DNA of 64,000 nt from Eutypa lata. Lineage: Eukaryota; Ascomycota; Sordariomycetes; Xylariales; Diatrypaceae. Position 1 is the first letter of the stretch; each line of letters starts with the position of its first letter. Position numbers and translations under genes: made by a program. Location: the NCBI GenBank assembly GCA_022661535.1, contig JAKULF010000009.1:1302001-1366000 (forward strand), read 5' to 3'. This document shows, piece by piece, positions 33,501 to 46,516 of this stretch. The notes below the pieces were generated by a model. That model did no database searches, had not been told where the DNA came from, and saw only the letters and a list, made by a program, of their open reading frames with translations.

Positions 33501-34803
33501 AAGATATCAAGAACGAAGCCACAAGGCGTTCGTCAAAGCCATCGGCATAACCGCAGAAGCAGTCAATCAGATCAGGACCGTGGCTAGCTTCTCCCTTGAG
33601 GATGAGGTAATTGGCACATACCGGAGGGCTCTCAAAGGCCCTAGAGTCGACATGATCAGAGAGGGGTTACACACCAGTATCTACATGTCCATCTCGAACA
33701 GCACCGGCTTTTTCATCTACGCGCTCTCGTACTGGTGGGGCTCTCAGCTCATCATCCGCGGCGAGTACACGCAGACGCAGTTCTACATCGTGCAGATCTC
33801 CATGCTGGTCAGCGCCACGCTCTGGGGCCACATGTTCTCGCTGGCGCCCGAGTTCTCCCGCGCCAAGTCCGCTGCATCCCGGATGCTCAACGTCGTCAAC
33901 CTGGGGACCGACAAGCACATCATCGAGCCGTCCACCATCCTAGCTTCGGACGAACATCATCCGCCTTCGAAGGGCGAAAAGGACAACAACAACGATGTCG
34001 AGGCCAAGGCCGAAAGCAAGCACTCGACCGCGCGCCCACCCCCGGCGACAGGTGTAAGCCTTAGCTTCCGCGACGTGCACTTCGCATACCCATCAAGCCC
34101 CCAGCGTCCCGTCCTCGACGGGCTCTCCTTCGAGATCACACCAGGTCAATTTGTGGGGCTCGTAGGGGCCTCGGGCGCGGGCAAATCGACCATCATGGGC
34201 TTGATCCAGCGAATGTACGCGCCGACGTCGGGGCGCGTTGAAGTCAACGGCGCCGATATCAACTCGGCGGAGAACCAGGCGCAGCACGACTTCCGAGACG
34301 ATATGGCGCTCGTCCCGCAAGACAGCGCCCTCTTCAACGGCAGCGTACGCTTCAATGTCGGGCTAGGCGCTAGACCGGACCACGAAGCTACGGATGCCGA
34401 AATCGAGGACGCCTGCCGCACGGCGAGCATCCACGATACGATTGTGGGCCTGACGGACGGTTACGATACCGAGTGCGGACCGAACGGATCGCGCTTGTCT
34501 GGAGGGCAGAGACAGCGCCTCGCGATTGCACGTGCGCTGGTGAGGCGTCCCGGTTTGTTGCTGTTGGATGAGAGCACGAGCGCGCTGGATGCTGAGAGCG
34601 AACGCGCGCTGCAGGTTGGGCTAGAGCGTATAGCACGCGACATTACGGTCGTTGCTATTACGCACCGGTTGCATACTGTGCAGAAGGCTGATGTTATCTT
34701 TGTGGTTGAGGGAGGCCAGATCGTCGATAGGGGTTCTCACGCTGAGCTCATGGAGCGCAATGAGAGTTACCGCGTCAATGCCATGCAGCAGATGTTGCAA
34801 TGA
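30516..34803 (+). CDS. Full-size ABC-B (MDR-type) transporter
   Basis: Three exons (30516-30551, 30691-31624, 31724-34803) give 1,349 aa, the usual size of fungal ABC-B full transporters. Order is TMD1-NBD1-TMD2-NBD2. NBD1 has Walker A GQSGSGKST, Q-loop LVQQESPLF, signature LLSGGQRQRV, Walker B ILVLDEATAALD and H-loop SIAHRLST. NBD2 has GASGAGKST, LVPQDSALF, RLSGGQRQRL, LLLLDESTSALD and AITHRL. Both sites are consensus, so both should hydrolyse ATP. A charged Lys/Glu-rich linker joins NBD1 to TMD2. It exports hydrophobic compounds or peptides in related proteins; substrate unknown. The 12-codon first exon is supported by the splice GTGAGT and in-frame joining to the first membrane helix. The promoter has two iron-GATA sites. 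Confidence 0.95.
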
Positions 34804-35442
34804 GTGATGGGGGAGTGTATATCAATTTGTCATGTTGATGTCGTGGAAGGAGACAGGGACTTAGAACTTGTTTAGAGCTATTAATAATCTTGGATACCAT
34901 ACGTCCTGTCATTTCCGCAGAAGAACAACATATTCATATATATCATAATCTAACGCTTTTCCAAAGGACCTTGGTTCCACGCCGATGGCGAATTCTGAAA
35001 TAGGAGTAGAAATGTGCTCCAGTTCAATATGAATGAATGGTTGCGGGGTCATTGTAAGACGACTTGGCAAATGATAAGTATCCGTCTCTCCTATTGACAA
35101 GGGGTTTACTAGCGCGAGATTGAAATGAGCTCACGACACCAGTCAATTGCATTAGAAAGCCATCCATCCGGTCAGATGCCTATATCACAATCCACAATTC
35201 GACATGCACTCTCACTAAGGGAAAATTTCGATTGGACCAGGATGGTAACCTGTACTCCCACATTTTTTAGCTTGTAAGCTGACCACGTGTAAGAGGGGAA
35301 TGCTGGCGCTGATGGTTGTTTGAATTTTTTTAAAAGCGCGGGAATATCTCACAAAGTATGTAGATCTAGGCTATCGGGAGGAAATTTGCTTTTTGGATTT
35401 TACTATTCTGAAGTGCACTCGTAGAGTTTATTGATATTTTCC
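34804..35442. other. Intergenic region
   Basis: Downstream of the ABC gene and upstream of the reductase gene, same strand. Nothing distinctive seen. Confidence 0.6.
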
Positions 35443-36639
35443 ATGGATTCGAAAGGGATTGTACTGATCACGGGCCTCAATGGCTACCTCGCGGGGTGGG
35501 TGGCGGAAGGCGTGTTGAAAGAGGGCTACAACGTGCGTGGAACAGTCCGCAGGATGGAGTCCGGAATCAGAGTTCAACAGGGTCTCTACGAACGAGGATA
35601 CGAGGGGCGAGTTGAGGTAGTGCAAGTCCCGGATATCGCGAAGCCTGGGGCATTTGATGAAGCTGTTCAAGGTATATATGCATTAGCATACAATTTCGCG
35701 CTCTTGACCTAAATCACAACTTGTATATAGGTTGCTGTGCCATTCTACACCTAGCATCGCCTGCAGGCACATCCGCGCTCTCCAGCCCTGCCGTAGAAGT
35801 GATCGACAAGGCCCTCGGGGGTACGACATCGATACTCGAGTCAGCGCTGAAATATGGCACGCAGCTACGAAGCGTCGTGTATATGTCCTCAGGTGCGACT
35901 ATCACGGAGAAGGAAGCTAAGGTCTATTCGGAGAAAGACTGGAACACGACAGCTCAAGTTATTTTCAAGGAACGGGGCAATGAGACTGGTCCATTGATGG
36001 CGTACACTGCATCCAAGGTCGCTGCAGAGAAAGCATTCTGGGAATTCAAGGAACAGCGAAAGCCGGTGTTCACGATGACCGCTATTCAAGCATCGTAAGT
36101 CGCATGTGATCTTTTCTCATATTAGTCATCTCCCGTTATAGGTATTTTACCCAATGAATTCAGTCTATTAGGCACTGACTCTCTTTGTAACGTCTAGCTG
36201 GTTCATTGGCCCTCCCTTGGTCCCCTGGGAAACAAGCAATGATATTATGTTGTCTCTCGATACAATTTGGAGCACCATGAAAGGGAAGGATCTTGCGGTG
36301 CCGATGGGTTATTGGGAAAGCACCATTGACGTTCGTGATGTTGCTCGAGTCATAGTGTGGTCGACTTTGAATCCAGATCAAGCCGACGGGGAGCGGTTTC
36401 TATGTTCGTCTGCTACTGGCTGTCGGCAAGCTGTTGCGGATATCCTAGCCAATCATATGCCAGAGTTGATTATACAGAAGGGGGTACCTGGTCGGGGCTA
36501 TGAGCCTGGCTATGTTGCGGGGAAGAATGTGCAGCAATTTGATTCAAGCAAAGCTGTGAGAGCTACTGGGCAAGATTGGATCCCGTATGAGACGAGTGTT
36601 CTGGAGTCAGCTCGATTTCTCAAACGATACTTGGATTAG
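35443..36639 (+). CDS. NAD(P)-dependent epimerase/dihydroflavonol-reductase-like ketoreductase
   Basis: Three exons (35443-35671, 35731-36094, 36198-36639) give 344 aa. It begins MDSKGIVLITGLNGYLAGWV: the Rossmann loop is GLNGYLA, with Leu and Ala at positions that are often Ala/Gly and Ile, still within the extended-SDR pattern GxxGxxA. VRGTVRRMES follows, a basic stretch that favours NADPH. ILHLASPAG, VVYMSSGATIT and the catalytic YTASKVAAEKAFW (Tyr-X3-Lys) are all present. STIDVRDVARVIVWS is the C-terminal family motif. Fungal proteins like this reduce ketones or aldehydes, either in general metabolism (GRE2-like) or in secondary metabolite pathways. It lies just downstream of the ABC transporter on the same strand, so joint action is possible but not shown. 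Confidence 0.9.
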
Positions 36640-38104
36640 GAATAGGGAGAATGGCGTAGTTTAGTTATAGTCTTACTGTCCTATCATGTCTTACATCTCA
36701 TAACAAAATAGCCATGCTATTGTTTCGGTCAAAATTCAAAGCACACAAGGATAAGTATACATAAGATAAAAATAGTTATCCCATGCTACGTAGTGGCTGA
36801 CCGCAAACTTGGGTTCCTGAAGCTAATGTAATCTTCAGACAGGGAGTTACAGAAGCACATCTAGCAATTACTCGACCACTGCATATCGTAAAGCAATACT
36901 ATTTATGCCTTGTCCAATAATAGTTCTCCAACTGTGCCAATTGGCATCATTGTGTTCCTGGCTTCTTGATCATCAGTGTACGAAGATGCCATAGCCAAGA
37001 TACAGTACAGCAAGGGGCTGTAATACTGACCTTTGTTTTCCCTGCTCTTTTGTAGGAGCCCTTCGTTATCTACCTGGCACCACTGTAATGTATAAAGTTA
37101 GCAATGTCGCGTAAGAGTGATCTGTAGCGTAGGTACCCATAAGGTTCCCACTATAAAAGAGCGGTCTACCTATAGGAAGTAGGATACGAACCCCTTTTTA
37201 TCCCTTCCGAGAAAAGGGGAAAATCTAAACATATTTTTGACAATAATGCATATAGCTGCTTTTTCTCATTTCAACAACAAAGACAAAAACATATTGATGA
37301 TTGGCTTTAAACTATAACAGGTTTGGCCTTAATAGGGAATAATATGGTCTTTGGTGTAAAAGAGTAATCATCTATGCAAAGCTGCTTCATTCTAATGCGA
37401 TATCGAGGTTATACCTGGAGATTTAAAAAAGCAAGACTTGTTTATTCAAGGATGCGATGGCATAGTAAAAGGGATCGAGGAATTAGAGAGGACTAGACTG
37501 GTACTGATTATTCAAAGGTCAAGGACCTAACACAAATGTCTGTTTTATTATTTATAGTCACGATAGCAAAGAATCTGCGAACTTGTTTGACTTGTTGAAC
37601 ACATATCTAAGTAGGTGCTAGGTTATTTCATGCTAGTAGAAACCCAGGCTTAAGAATCTGCAGTCCAATATTGTACAAGATACCCCAATAGTTTATTAAT
37701 ACATACCTAGGTATATAGGTACTTACACGTGTACCCGTATCAACTATAACTGCACCGATTGACTCCTCTGTTACCCAGGTAAAAACCACGTCACGCGGCA
37801 GAAGGTCCAACGGCAACTTCCTGGAGTACCTACCTGCTAAGTAAGCAATTAATCTTAGGCAACAGCCGAATTGTTTAGTAGAAGGTGGTATGTAGGTGTA
37901 TTGTCATTTCCGAGCTGGGTGGCTTTCCTTGTGACACACCCCACTAAAGGCTGATTGCATACTTACGGCAAACCCAAACCACTTGTAGCTATTTCCCTTC
38001 TAACTGATGTAGCAAGTCAAAGCCGCGCACATTCAATAACCTCAGGAACCATTCACTCTTCGGCTAACATCCCTATCAATTAGAAGTGAAATTTATCAAC
38101 CACG
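36640..38104. other. Gene-free stretch
   Basis: About 1.5 kb of AT-leaning sequence with no supportable gene. The last 150 bp are the exonuclease promoter. Confidence 0.6.
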
Positions 38105-39325
38105 ATGGAACAGCCCGGGGATCTATCCTTCGTTGCCCAGCCGGCCATCTACCGGACGATAGATGTACTTCCAAGCACAAAGTTCTCTTACGGCAGAAAC
38201 GAGTACTCTCTATTTAATCAAGCTCATCAACACATCCTCTTGGAAGCCTTGAAGCTGCGATGCCATACTGATAAGCAACTTACCACGCAACGCTACGTTA
38301 CTTCGACTGAACTTGTCGCACGTGGAGAAGACCTCCCCATTCCCAAAGGCACCACCCGAGCTGATATAATCTCGACGCCTTTGCCGTACTATGGCGGCGA
38401 CGCTAAGCGGAAGGTGATAGCCCTAGACTGCGAGATGGTCGGTGTGTTCTTTGGAGAAGGTGCCAAAAAATGTGAGGTCAGCGAACTGGGTCAGTTGTGC
38501 GCTGTAGATGTCCTAACCGGCGAAATTCTGATCGACGTTCTTGTCGACCCATCTAAATTGGTGATGAATTGGCGGACTCGGTACAGTGGTTTAACACCGT
38601 CAGCAATTCGTTCAGCCAGAAGCGCGGGTCGACTGCTCCAAGGATGGCGAAGCGCCCGCGCCGAGCTACTTAAATATGTAGACTCCAGCACCATCCTTGT
38701 TGGACAGAACTTGCAATCAGACTTGTATGTGCTCAGACTTGCTCACGACCTGGTAGTCGATACTGGGATTCAGACAGCACAAGCCGTGTTCGGCTATCAA
38801 GATAAAGTCACCCGCTTCTGGGGTCTAAAGGTTCTCTGTAAAGAGCTTCTAGGCATGGATATCCAAGTCGGTAAGAAGGGCCATGACTGCGTGGAAGATA
38901 CACTGGCAACACGCGAACTTACCTTATGGTGTCTGTGCAACCCAAAACAGTTAGGAGAAGTAAGTCATTTCCTGAGTGATTTTCGTTCCTTATTGGCTCG
39001 TTTCAATATTTGCAGCTACTGAAAATGACATGTTTGGGGGAAAGGACTTTCGAGTAACTTCTCTGCCTGACCACAATGTCCCTGAAGGGGTAACTGCTAA
39101 CTCTAGATATTACAGTGGGCCCAAGAGATGCGAGAAATGCTAGAGCGCCAGAGAATTGAGAGGGAATTAAAGATGGAAGAAGAGAAGAAAAGGAAGCGAG
39201 AGGAAGAGGAGAAGAAGGGGTCCAGCGAACTCGGGCAGGCACAGAAGAAGCAGCACACGGACCGAGACCATGTAAAGAATGAGGCACCTACGCTCAAGCT
39301 AGCTGCTGCGGCCAGTGACGGGTAA
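38105..39325 (+). CDS. DEDDh 3'-5' exonuclease (REXO4/Rex4-like)
   Basis: Two exons (38105-38959, 39116-39325) give 354 aa. The exonuclease motifs are complete: Exo I ALDCEMVG with Asp108 and Glu110, Exo II VGQNLQSDLYVL, and Exo III GHDCVEDTLATREL with the DEDDh His. LGQLCAVDVLTGEIL and the YSGLTPSAI segment are typical of REXO1/REXO4-type enzymes, which trim rRNA precursors or other RNA in the nucleus. The second exon encodes a highly charged Glu/Lys-rich coiled-coil-like tail (MREMLERQRIERELKMEEEK), probably carrying nuclear localisation signals. Reading on through the intron would end the protein at 39022, but the GT-AG intron restores the charged tail in frame. Confidence 0.9.
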
Positions 39326-40003
39326 CGAAGAGGAATAAGGGGACATGTGTTTTGTTTCTCTAGGAATACTCAATAGTCAGTTATGAAGGTTTCCGCCATC
39401 ACATTTCGCTGTAAATTTGGTTGATTTTTTTCATGGTTCTTTTCCCTGAAGACAATGGGAAAATAACGACGGGTTGACTTAGTTTATTTACTAAAGGAAC
39501 TTCCAAAATGTCCGAGGAAAAATATATTGTGATATCATTAAATACTACCTCCTATCACAAATAACTACCCCTTAACTAAACTGATAACAGGTGCTCAAAC
39601 GGCACAGAGTCAATCACTCGCTGTGCCGCTTCAGTTAACGTATCATCATTGCAAGATTCCGGCACATTTTTATGGAGTCGTATATTAAACTACGCAATGA
39701 CCACTATATGACTCTCCGGAAGTGTGCATATCTTGAATTGTGTACCGGAAAAGGTAATATACCAAACTTAGCCTCATGAGGCTGGGGTGTGTTCCACGGA
39801 TATCCCTTGTAGCGTTTTATGGACCACTATATATACCCCCTGACTCTGAAGACTGATGTAAGACACTCACAGCCACAATGCTGTTGGTTACCTGGTTACC
39901 TAAATTGCACGTAGAAAAAGCAATATCTGATCAAAGTTTTCCGAAGTCCGAACGCAGCCATGTTTATCCTCTCAAGACCTCCAAAAAAAAAAAAAAAAAA
40001 AAA
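39326..40003. other. Intergenic region ending in an A-tract
   Basis: Downstream of the exonuclease and upstream of the ankyrin gene. A run of 22 A ends in the start codon of the next gene. Confidence 0.6.
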
Positions 40004-40004
40004 A
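39983..40004 (+). repeat. 22-base A homopolymer abutting a start codon
   Basis: Twenty-two consecutive A, the last being the A of the ATG at 40004. Such runs are prone to slippage in replication and sequencing; A-rich leaders often favour translation in fungi. Confidence 0.85.
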
Positions 40005-41902
40005 TGGCGAGCCGCTTAGAATCTCTCCCGGGAGAGCTGTTCGATGAGATCACCGCGCACCTGGACCACCCAGCCGCAACAGCGCTACTACGGTGCAACA
40101 AGTCCATCAGGGAGCGCATCGAGGCATCTCTATGCAGCCAGAGGGTCGTGCAGAGCACAGCCATCCGCTGGGCGTGCAAGCACGACAACGACGCCATCAT
40201 CAAACTTTTCGTCACGCGTTACGGCGCGCCTGTCAGCGCCATAATAGACGAGACCTCATGTCATTACGTCGACCCGGGCTCGATAACCGTGCCACCAACC
40301 GCAGCCGCGCGCGTGCTGTCGATGCTGTACCTGGCACTCAGGTCGAACAGCGCGCGAGCTGCTCGGGCGCTGCTTGACCTCGGCGCTCGCGTCAATACCA
40401 AGCACGTAAATGCTCGCCACGTCGAGCAGCTGCTCACGGAGCTCCTAGACCGCCGCGCCTGGACCTCACTGCGCCTGTTTATCGAGGCCCGGTTTGGTGA
40501 ATGGATCTGCAATGTGAGCGCTGTGGATCGCATGCTGCTCGCTGCCGCCTCTGCCGGGGATGATGACGATAATGCACCTCCTACCACGGACTTCGTGCGC
40601 TTCCTACTGAACAAGGGGGCGCACCCGAACCTCGTACAAGCCGTTCCAAAACAGGACATATTCATGTGTCCCCTCTCTGCGGCCATATTCGGGCGCTCTC
40701 CGTCTATGGTCCGACTTCTCCTGTCGCGCGGCGCTGACATCCGCGGTGCCGTGATGAAGAAGGAAAAATACTTGATGGGGCTTTCGCGTATCCCGATCTT
40801 CGCCGGGGTGAAGGTGATGGCGGAGGAGGGATCTATCCGTAGTCGCGACATGGTACAGCTATGTCTCGACAATGGGGCTGACATCAACCAGTGCGCTGCC
40901 GTGCGGCACAGCGGTGGTTACATTAACGTCACGCCGGTGCTCGTTTACCTCCACTCCATCTGCGACTGGGGGGGTCGAAGCCCGGGACGGGCAGAAGAAA
41001 ACTGCGGCGGCGATGATAATGATGGACGGCGTCTCCTCCATCCCGTTGAGGGCCTGTCATTTTTGCTAGAGAAGGGCGCCTCCCTCGGAAACATACCAGC
41101 CGAAACACCAGGTACGGACCGGTCGAGCATCAGACACAGATCGCCTCTGAGGGCGCTGGATATGCTCATGCGTAACAAGCTCAATATCCGTCCACGGCGA
41201 CAACTCGGCCAAGTATTCGAATACGACAAGGGTCCAATGGAGAAGGGGTCGGACTAGCACCCTCCCTGGTCTGGCGCGACTTCGTGGCATTTGCTCCTCG
41301 CCAACCACAAGTCGCGGGGTATCGGTAGTGGTAGCGACCAAGCCTCAAACACTAACTCGGACGAGGATGAAGAGAAAGAGAAAGGTTCCTCTTCTGATAT
41401 CAACGAGACTCACAGCCGCGTGATCCATGAAGTCGGCCACGTAGCGGGGCAATGCAGCAGGACCTTAGCACGCATCACGATCGAGACGCTACTACAAGTG
41501 CCAGGGGCCGACATCAACGCGCCGTTTTTCGACGACGGCCACTCGATCTTGCGCGAGCTGTGCCTACGTCATCGCGAGAGCGAGGTTCTGCACTACATGC
41601 AGGGCAGCGTATCGTGTCTCCCGATAGCGGCGATTCCGTGGCGGAATAGCGCGCAGAGGGACTTTTTCTCGTTTCTTGTGGTGAGATGTGGCTCTGATCC
41701 CATGGTAGAGGATGAGGGTAAGACGGCACCGGAGGCACTGAGGGATTTGCGAGAGTTTAACAGGCGGGGCTTGCTGGGAATGTTTAGGGGGTATCCGGGG
41801 CGTCTTGTGACGGTTCTTGGGGGCGATTGGGGTGTAGCGGAGATGCGTTTGAGGAATGAATGTAAGAATGATAAGGTTCTACAGGAGAGTGCGGGGTGCT
41901 AA
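40004..41902 (+). pseudogene. F-box/ankyrin-repeat protein, frame broken near 41.25 kb
   Basis: The first part starts MASRLESLPGELFDEITAHL, an F-box-like opening, then ankyrin-type units such as FVRFLLNKGAHPNL, VRLLLSRGADIRGA and VQLCLDNGADINQC. It stops at 41255-41257. The same frame reopens with LLANHKSRG and continues to 41902 with further ankyrin-like units (LQVPGADINAPFFDDGHSIL). In between, about 60 bases make sense only in another frame (PSLVWRDFVAF). Thus a shift in the G-run at about 41247-41250 and an opposite shift near 41290 would link the two parts. Either the gene is broken by two compensating indels or the assembly has two small errors. F-box/ankyrin proteins in fungi are usually substrate adaptors or of unknown role. 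An intron cannot explain the gap with canonical sites that I can find. Confidence 0.7.
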
Positions 41903-44900
41903 CGTGATAGAATAGGTTTCTAAATGTAAGTCTACGTGTAAGCATAAACACATGGAGATTCTCGTCGACGGCGTACTTATTGGAAAGGATGGTATTAGAA
42001 ATATCATAGGAACTAGGTAAGGAACCCTATCTAGTCTTCAAAGCACAGGATTCGGTATCTTTAAAGAACGACTTGGATATGAGCGTCTAGGGAGATAAAT
42101 AGCCAAGGTTTTGGCTTAGTTTGGCACCCGTTATATCATAGGGTATCAAAGCATGATATGGATACTAGGTTGGAGACGTTTATATATATAGGGGGCGGAC
42201 CCTAGGCGAAGAGGAGGTAACAAACGTTAATGGTCATACAATCCTCCCCTCACCTTTATATGCTCTGTTCCTACCTATCCCTCTAGGCTACGCTACTTCC
42301 TGACACGGAGTTAGGGGTTGCGGGAACTTTAAAACAAGGGTATTGATCGACTATCCACCCCACGTTCTTAATGCACTTCCCCTATCCATTACGAGCTCAC
42401 GTCTCGTATAGATTTGCAAGATCATGTCTGTCATATACAGATTTCATCCTGGTACAGAGCCTTATCCTCCGCTTTCCAACAACGCTTTTATGACCAGGAA
42501 TGCGTCGCGACTATTCAGGGTTCTAACCAGTGTTGTTCCCTAGTTGGTAGTGTAGCTTTATAAGCTATTGTAATGACCCGGTCTACATCGCCAACAAATG
42601 CGTATCCTGTTCGGATTTATTAATGTAATTTGATAGTGCATGGTCCCCCAACGCCACTAACCTGCGGCTCAGACTGAAGAATAATGATGTGACAAAAGCC
42701 ACGGTTGATTTCCGCATTGCTGATGGGTAGGGACTGTTCATCGTGTAGATGGCCTCGGCGAGATGGAATAGTGTGCCGCCATAGTTCCGTACGTAACCTG
42801 TCGTTAATGTCTTAGACACATAGTGTCGTACATAAATACCCTTAATTATTGAACGCAGTCCCTTTGGCGTGCTTAATGTTCGAGTCTTCAGTACAAGACC
42901 TTGGGTTCTGGTGAAATATCATTTCTTTTCAAAGTTGACTTGAATTTTTTTTCATTGTAAAATCCCCGTCTTCACTGTCTGTAATTTCGGGGACTTTTCT
43001 ACGTAGGAAGGAGGGCAATAGGAAGATACAACTTGAGATTATTCTAATGATATTTTCTGGTATACACGTAGATTAGCGGTCGTAAAATATCGAAGAAGAC
43101 TTGACTTGCTTGAGAACAAGACTCCAACATTTTGACTAAGCTTTGCATTGTTCTAACCAAATTATGTCACGGTTGTATGTAGTGAGTTAACTAGATCACC
43201 TAACAACGACCACTTCTAAGAACTCTCACTAGTCACATGTTTAGGTTCTGCTGCATCCGGGATCATTATTAATCCCGTAAACTTGAAGTAGTAATGTAAG
43301 TCAGGTTGTATATATTAGATGTAAGTATTGATCAGGTTTCGTAGCTTAGCACCATTTGATCTTATCAAATGTGGTTTTTCCCATCTAGTTTGGTTTACTG
43401 TAAACATTGATGCAAAACACCGATCTATGGTTAGCCATTTGCTGCCAAGTGGTGGTAGAAGGAGGAGGGTGGGTGGGATACGTACACATGGGAAGAAACA
43501 TTACTGCTAAAAATATCCAAACATTACATTGGGCTACATACAGTCTTGATAGTCTTCCGTTACCAGCAATATACTCTTAGCCAGCCTGTGATAGTTGCAA
43601 GTTGTGACATGGGTATTCAATTAAAATCTTAAGTCAATATCATTCTTCTAGAATGCCATGTCACTTAACCTTGCGGAGGCAACAGTACAAGCACTGCTTA
43701 AGGGAATGTGACTAAGGATGAATGATCTTGTCCGCCTGACGCTTCTGATCTTGATTTGGCTGATTGGAAGGTACGTAATATATAGAATGTACCAAAGTAT
43801 TGGTGTATTGCTGATTTTTATGCGGGGACATGTGTACATTGCTTGTATGTCTGTCTTTAAGAGGTAGTTTTTAGGTGCGGCTTTGCTACAATCTAGGACA
43901 ACGGTACCTGTTGTGAAAATGGTAAGTCTTGATTGGATCACAACTGATGCTGGCGAGGTCAAAATGGCCGAATTAGTCTTAGTGTAAATTTCCCGAAACT
44001 GTACAATCAGTAGCCTGGTTGCCTGCGCAGTGGTAGTCCTTAAGCAACCCTTCTTTCCAATCTTTCTCTCTCTTGCTTTCCTTCTTCTCCTCAAGTTCTG
44101 TGAGCCTACACAGTTCGACCCAAAGCGGCAGCAACACCGGGTCGCAACGACCAAAAGTCAACAGTACAGCAAGACTTTTTCGACTAGTCAATATTTTCGG
44201 CAAATTTCAGCAGAGAACGACATTTTATAATTTCAACACATCATTGGCACGATGTAAAACTAGCCCCCAAAGGGAGCCGTAAGTATTTTCCGCGGTGATC
44301 TTTCCCCTCTCGTAGCTAGGTTTGGTCCTTGAAGTTACTGAAGGAGATATCTTCGGGAGCCTTTTACTCTTGAATAACCTCCCGATCTCACTGAGGTACC
44401 TCGAGGAAACAATTGTTGACTTCAGATGTTGCAGTATCGTGCAGGGGCGTCTAGGTACTGCGGACCGCTTTCGTACTTCGTCGCCAGTACACCCCATTTA
44501 AGCGATAGGGGCGTCCGCGCATGACGATACATGTGGTAAGAGCATTCCTACCGCGGAGAAGCGGTTGTCGGTTAGGAGTCCCTAGAAGATGGGCCAGCCG
44601 GTGGGTATACCGGGTGTCCAAGCGAGTTTAGGGACGTGGAACAAGATGGGTTTGGCTACACACAAGACCTGGGGGCGGCCGGGTACAATGATGGCCTCTC
44701 GGGGTAACCATCCACTTCGTGGGATGAGATCAAAAAGTCTTTTTTTTTTTCTCCGGGCTTTCTCTTCCCACGAGAATCTTTTGTTCACATTTGCTTCGGC
44801 AATACAACTTGAAACACCTGTTTCACTCTTCAACTTTTTTTCATTGCCTTCGTGAGCTTGTCTCATGCGGTGAAGAAGAAACTTGTATCTATTGCGTCTT

Positions 44901-46516
44901 CTCAACTTGCAACCTAGATACCACCTAATCTGTGACATTGTATGTAGTTTTTCTCGTGGCCCGCGTATCTACACATATGTGCTAACTAAGACGAGGCATG
45001 TATGGCAGCATTGATGTGTTTAAGGAAGATGGTGTTCATCCTTTTAACGTTAAATCTGATGATGCCACGTACTAACACATTCCATACTGCCATTTAACAT
45101 TTTGCGGACCATGGATGCAATACCTTTCCATGGGTACGTTCTGAATGGATTGTAGGTCCTCTGCGGGGATAATAGTTTACGCAGAAATCACCGAGATATT
45201 CAGCTAATGTTGCTGCCTGGAAGATAAGAAATTACGCAGTAGTGAGCTGATTCGGGGAAGTGTTGTCCAGGTATACAGAGGAAAATGAAGTTTCAATTAC
45301 CTAGTTTCAGGCACCCTCGAGGTATTTTATTTAAGGAATAGTTCCAGAAATATGTAGTACTTAAGTACCATGTCCGAAAATCAACACTGAATACACAACA
45401 TTGCTATAGCTACAAGTTAGAACACCGGTGCTTTCATGTAAGATGATAATGTGGCAAACTAGGCGTTCCTTACCCTGGACGATGGCAACTGAACACAATG
45501 TACATCTTTTACGACCTTTGCTAGACATTAACATGGTAATATTGATGACGTTAAGAAATGAAGATCATTCGCGAGCCATTGCCAGGAAGAATAACATGCC
45601 GAACTCTTCTCTTCCTGGCCGACACGATGCACCATTTTCACCCCGAGAAGTTTGAACGTATATCTGGCGGTTCCGCAAGTCTAAACCGGATACACTAGAT
45701 TGAAGTGCCTCTCTAGCTTTTGAATCGTTCTCCACATGGCAATAGCTTCGTGATATCACATGGAATGCGCAGGTATGATATTGGAGAGCACAGTGTAGGC
45801 GGTCTGAGTGTAGAGAAGACTCAACGAAACACTACACACACGAGCTGTAGATTCAGTAGCAAGAAAATAACTCTACAACACTTTCTGAAGCCGCATACGT
45901 GGGCCTTGCATAATCTCTGGGTCAATTTTTACGTTACAGACGTTAGTTGTTTGTCACCCTGCTCATCATTATATTGTCCTCTTTTTATTCCCATATAATA
46001 GTTCTGTATGTCTTCTCTTCCAATTCCAATATTCATATTAGGATCCCATCCAGACCCTCGACCTCAATTTTCGGATATGGAATTAGGCAAGAAATCAAGT
46101 GCCGATACGTAAAAGATGCTGCACGATCGATATATCCCCTTCCCTATTCAGCATCTCCATTGAAAGATATAAGGAGGGCCCACCGTTAGTTTCCCGCCCC
46201 TTCTCGCCCCTTCCCGCCCAGAGCAAGCACAAATAAGCCAAAGAAGATATTCTTGTGTGGAACTTCTACTAGTTACAACCGAATTCTTTTAGAAACAGAT
46301 GTCTGCTTCTTTTCAGACATTAAAATCGAGATAGATTAAATGAATGCTAACAAACGTGGGTGATCAGTGATGACATCACCGGGAAAGATCCGGCTATCAT
46401 CGGCTCGCTTAGTCACCAATCGGCTCCCACCGCATGTGTTTTTCTAACGGTTGCAGGGATTGTTTTTTCCTCTCAAAAAGTCGACAGAACAGGACCTTGT
46501 TTGTCCTGCGAACGCC
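41903..46516. other. Large gene-free stretch
   Basis: 4.6 kb, the longest gap in the window. Short open frames (for example near 43.65-44.15 kb and 44.6-44.85 kb) show no domain and odd composition. No inverted terminal repeats, LTRs or RNA genes were recognised. Confidence 0.55.

Noticed and set aside
43648..44154. Open frame of 168 codons, minus strand
   Set aside because: Composition looks random (Cys/Arg-rich start, Ile/Thr-rich middle), no domain and no promoter support.
44589..44855. 88-codon open frame with a Phe-rich tail
   Set aside because: No domain; the tail stems from a T-run (about 44,740).
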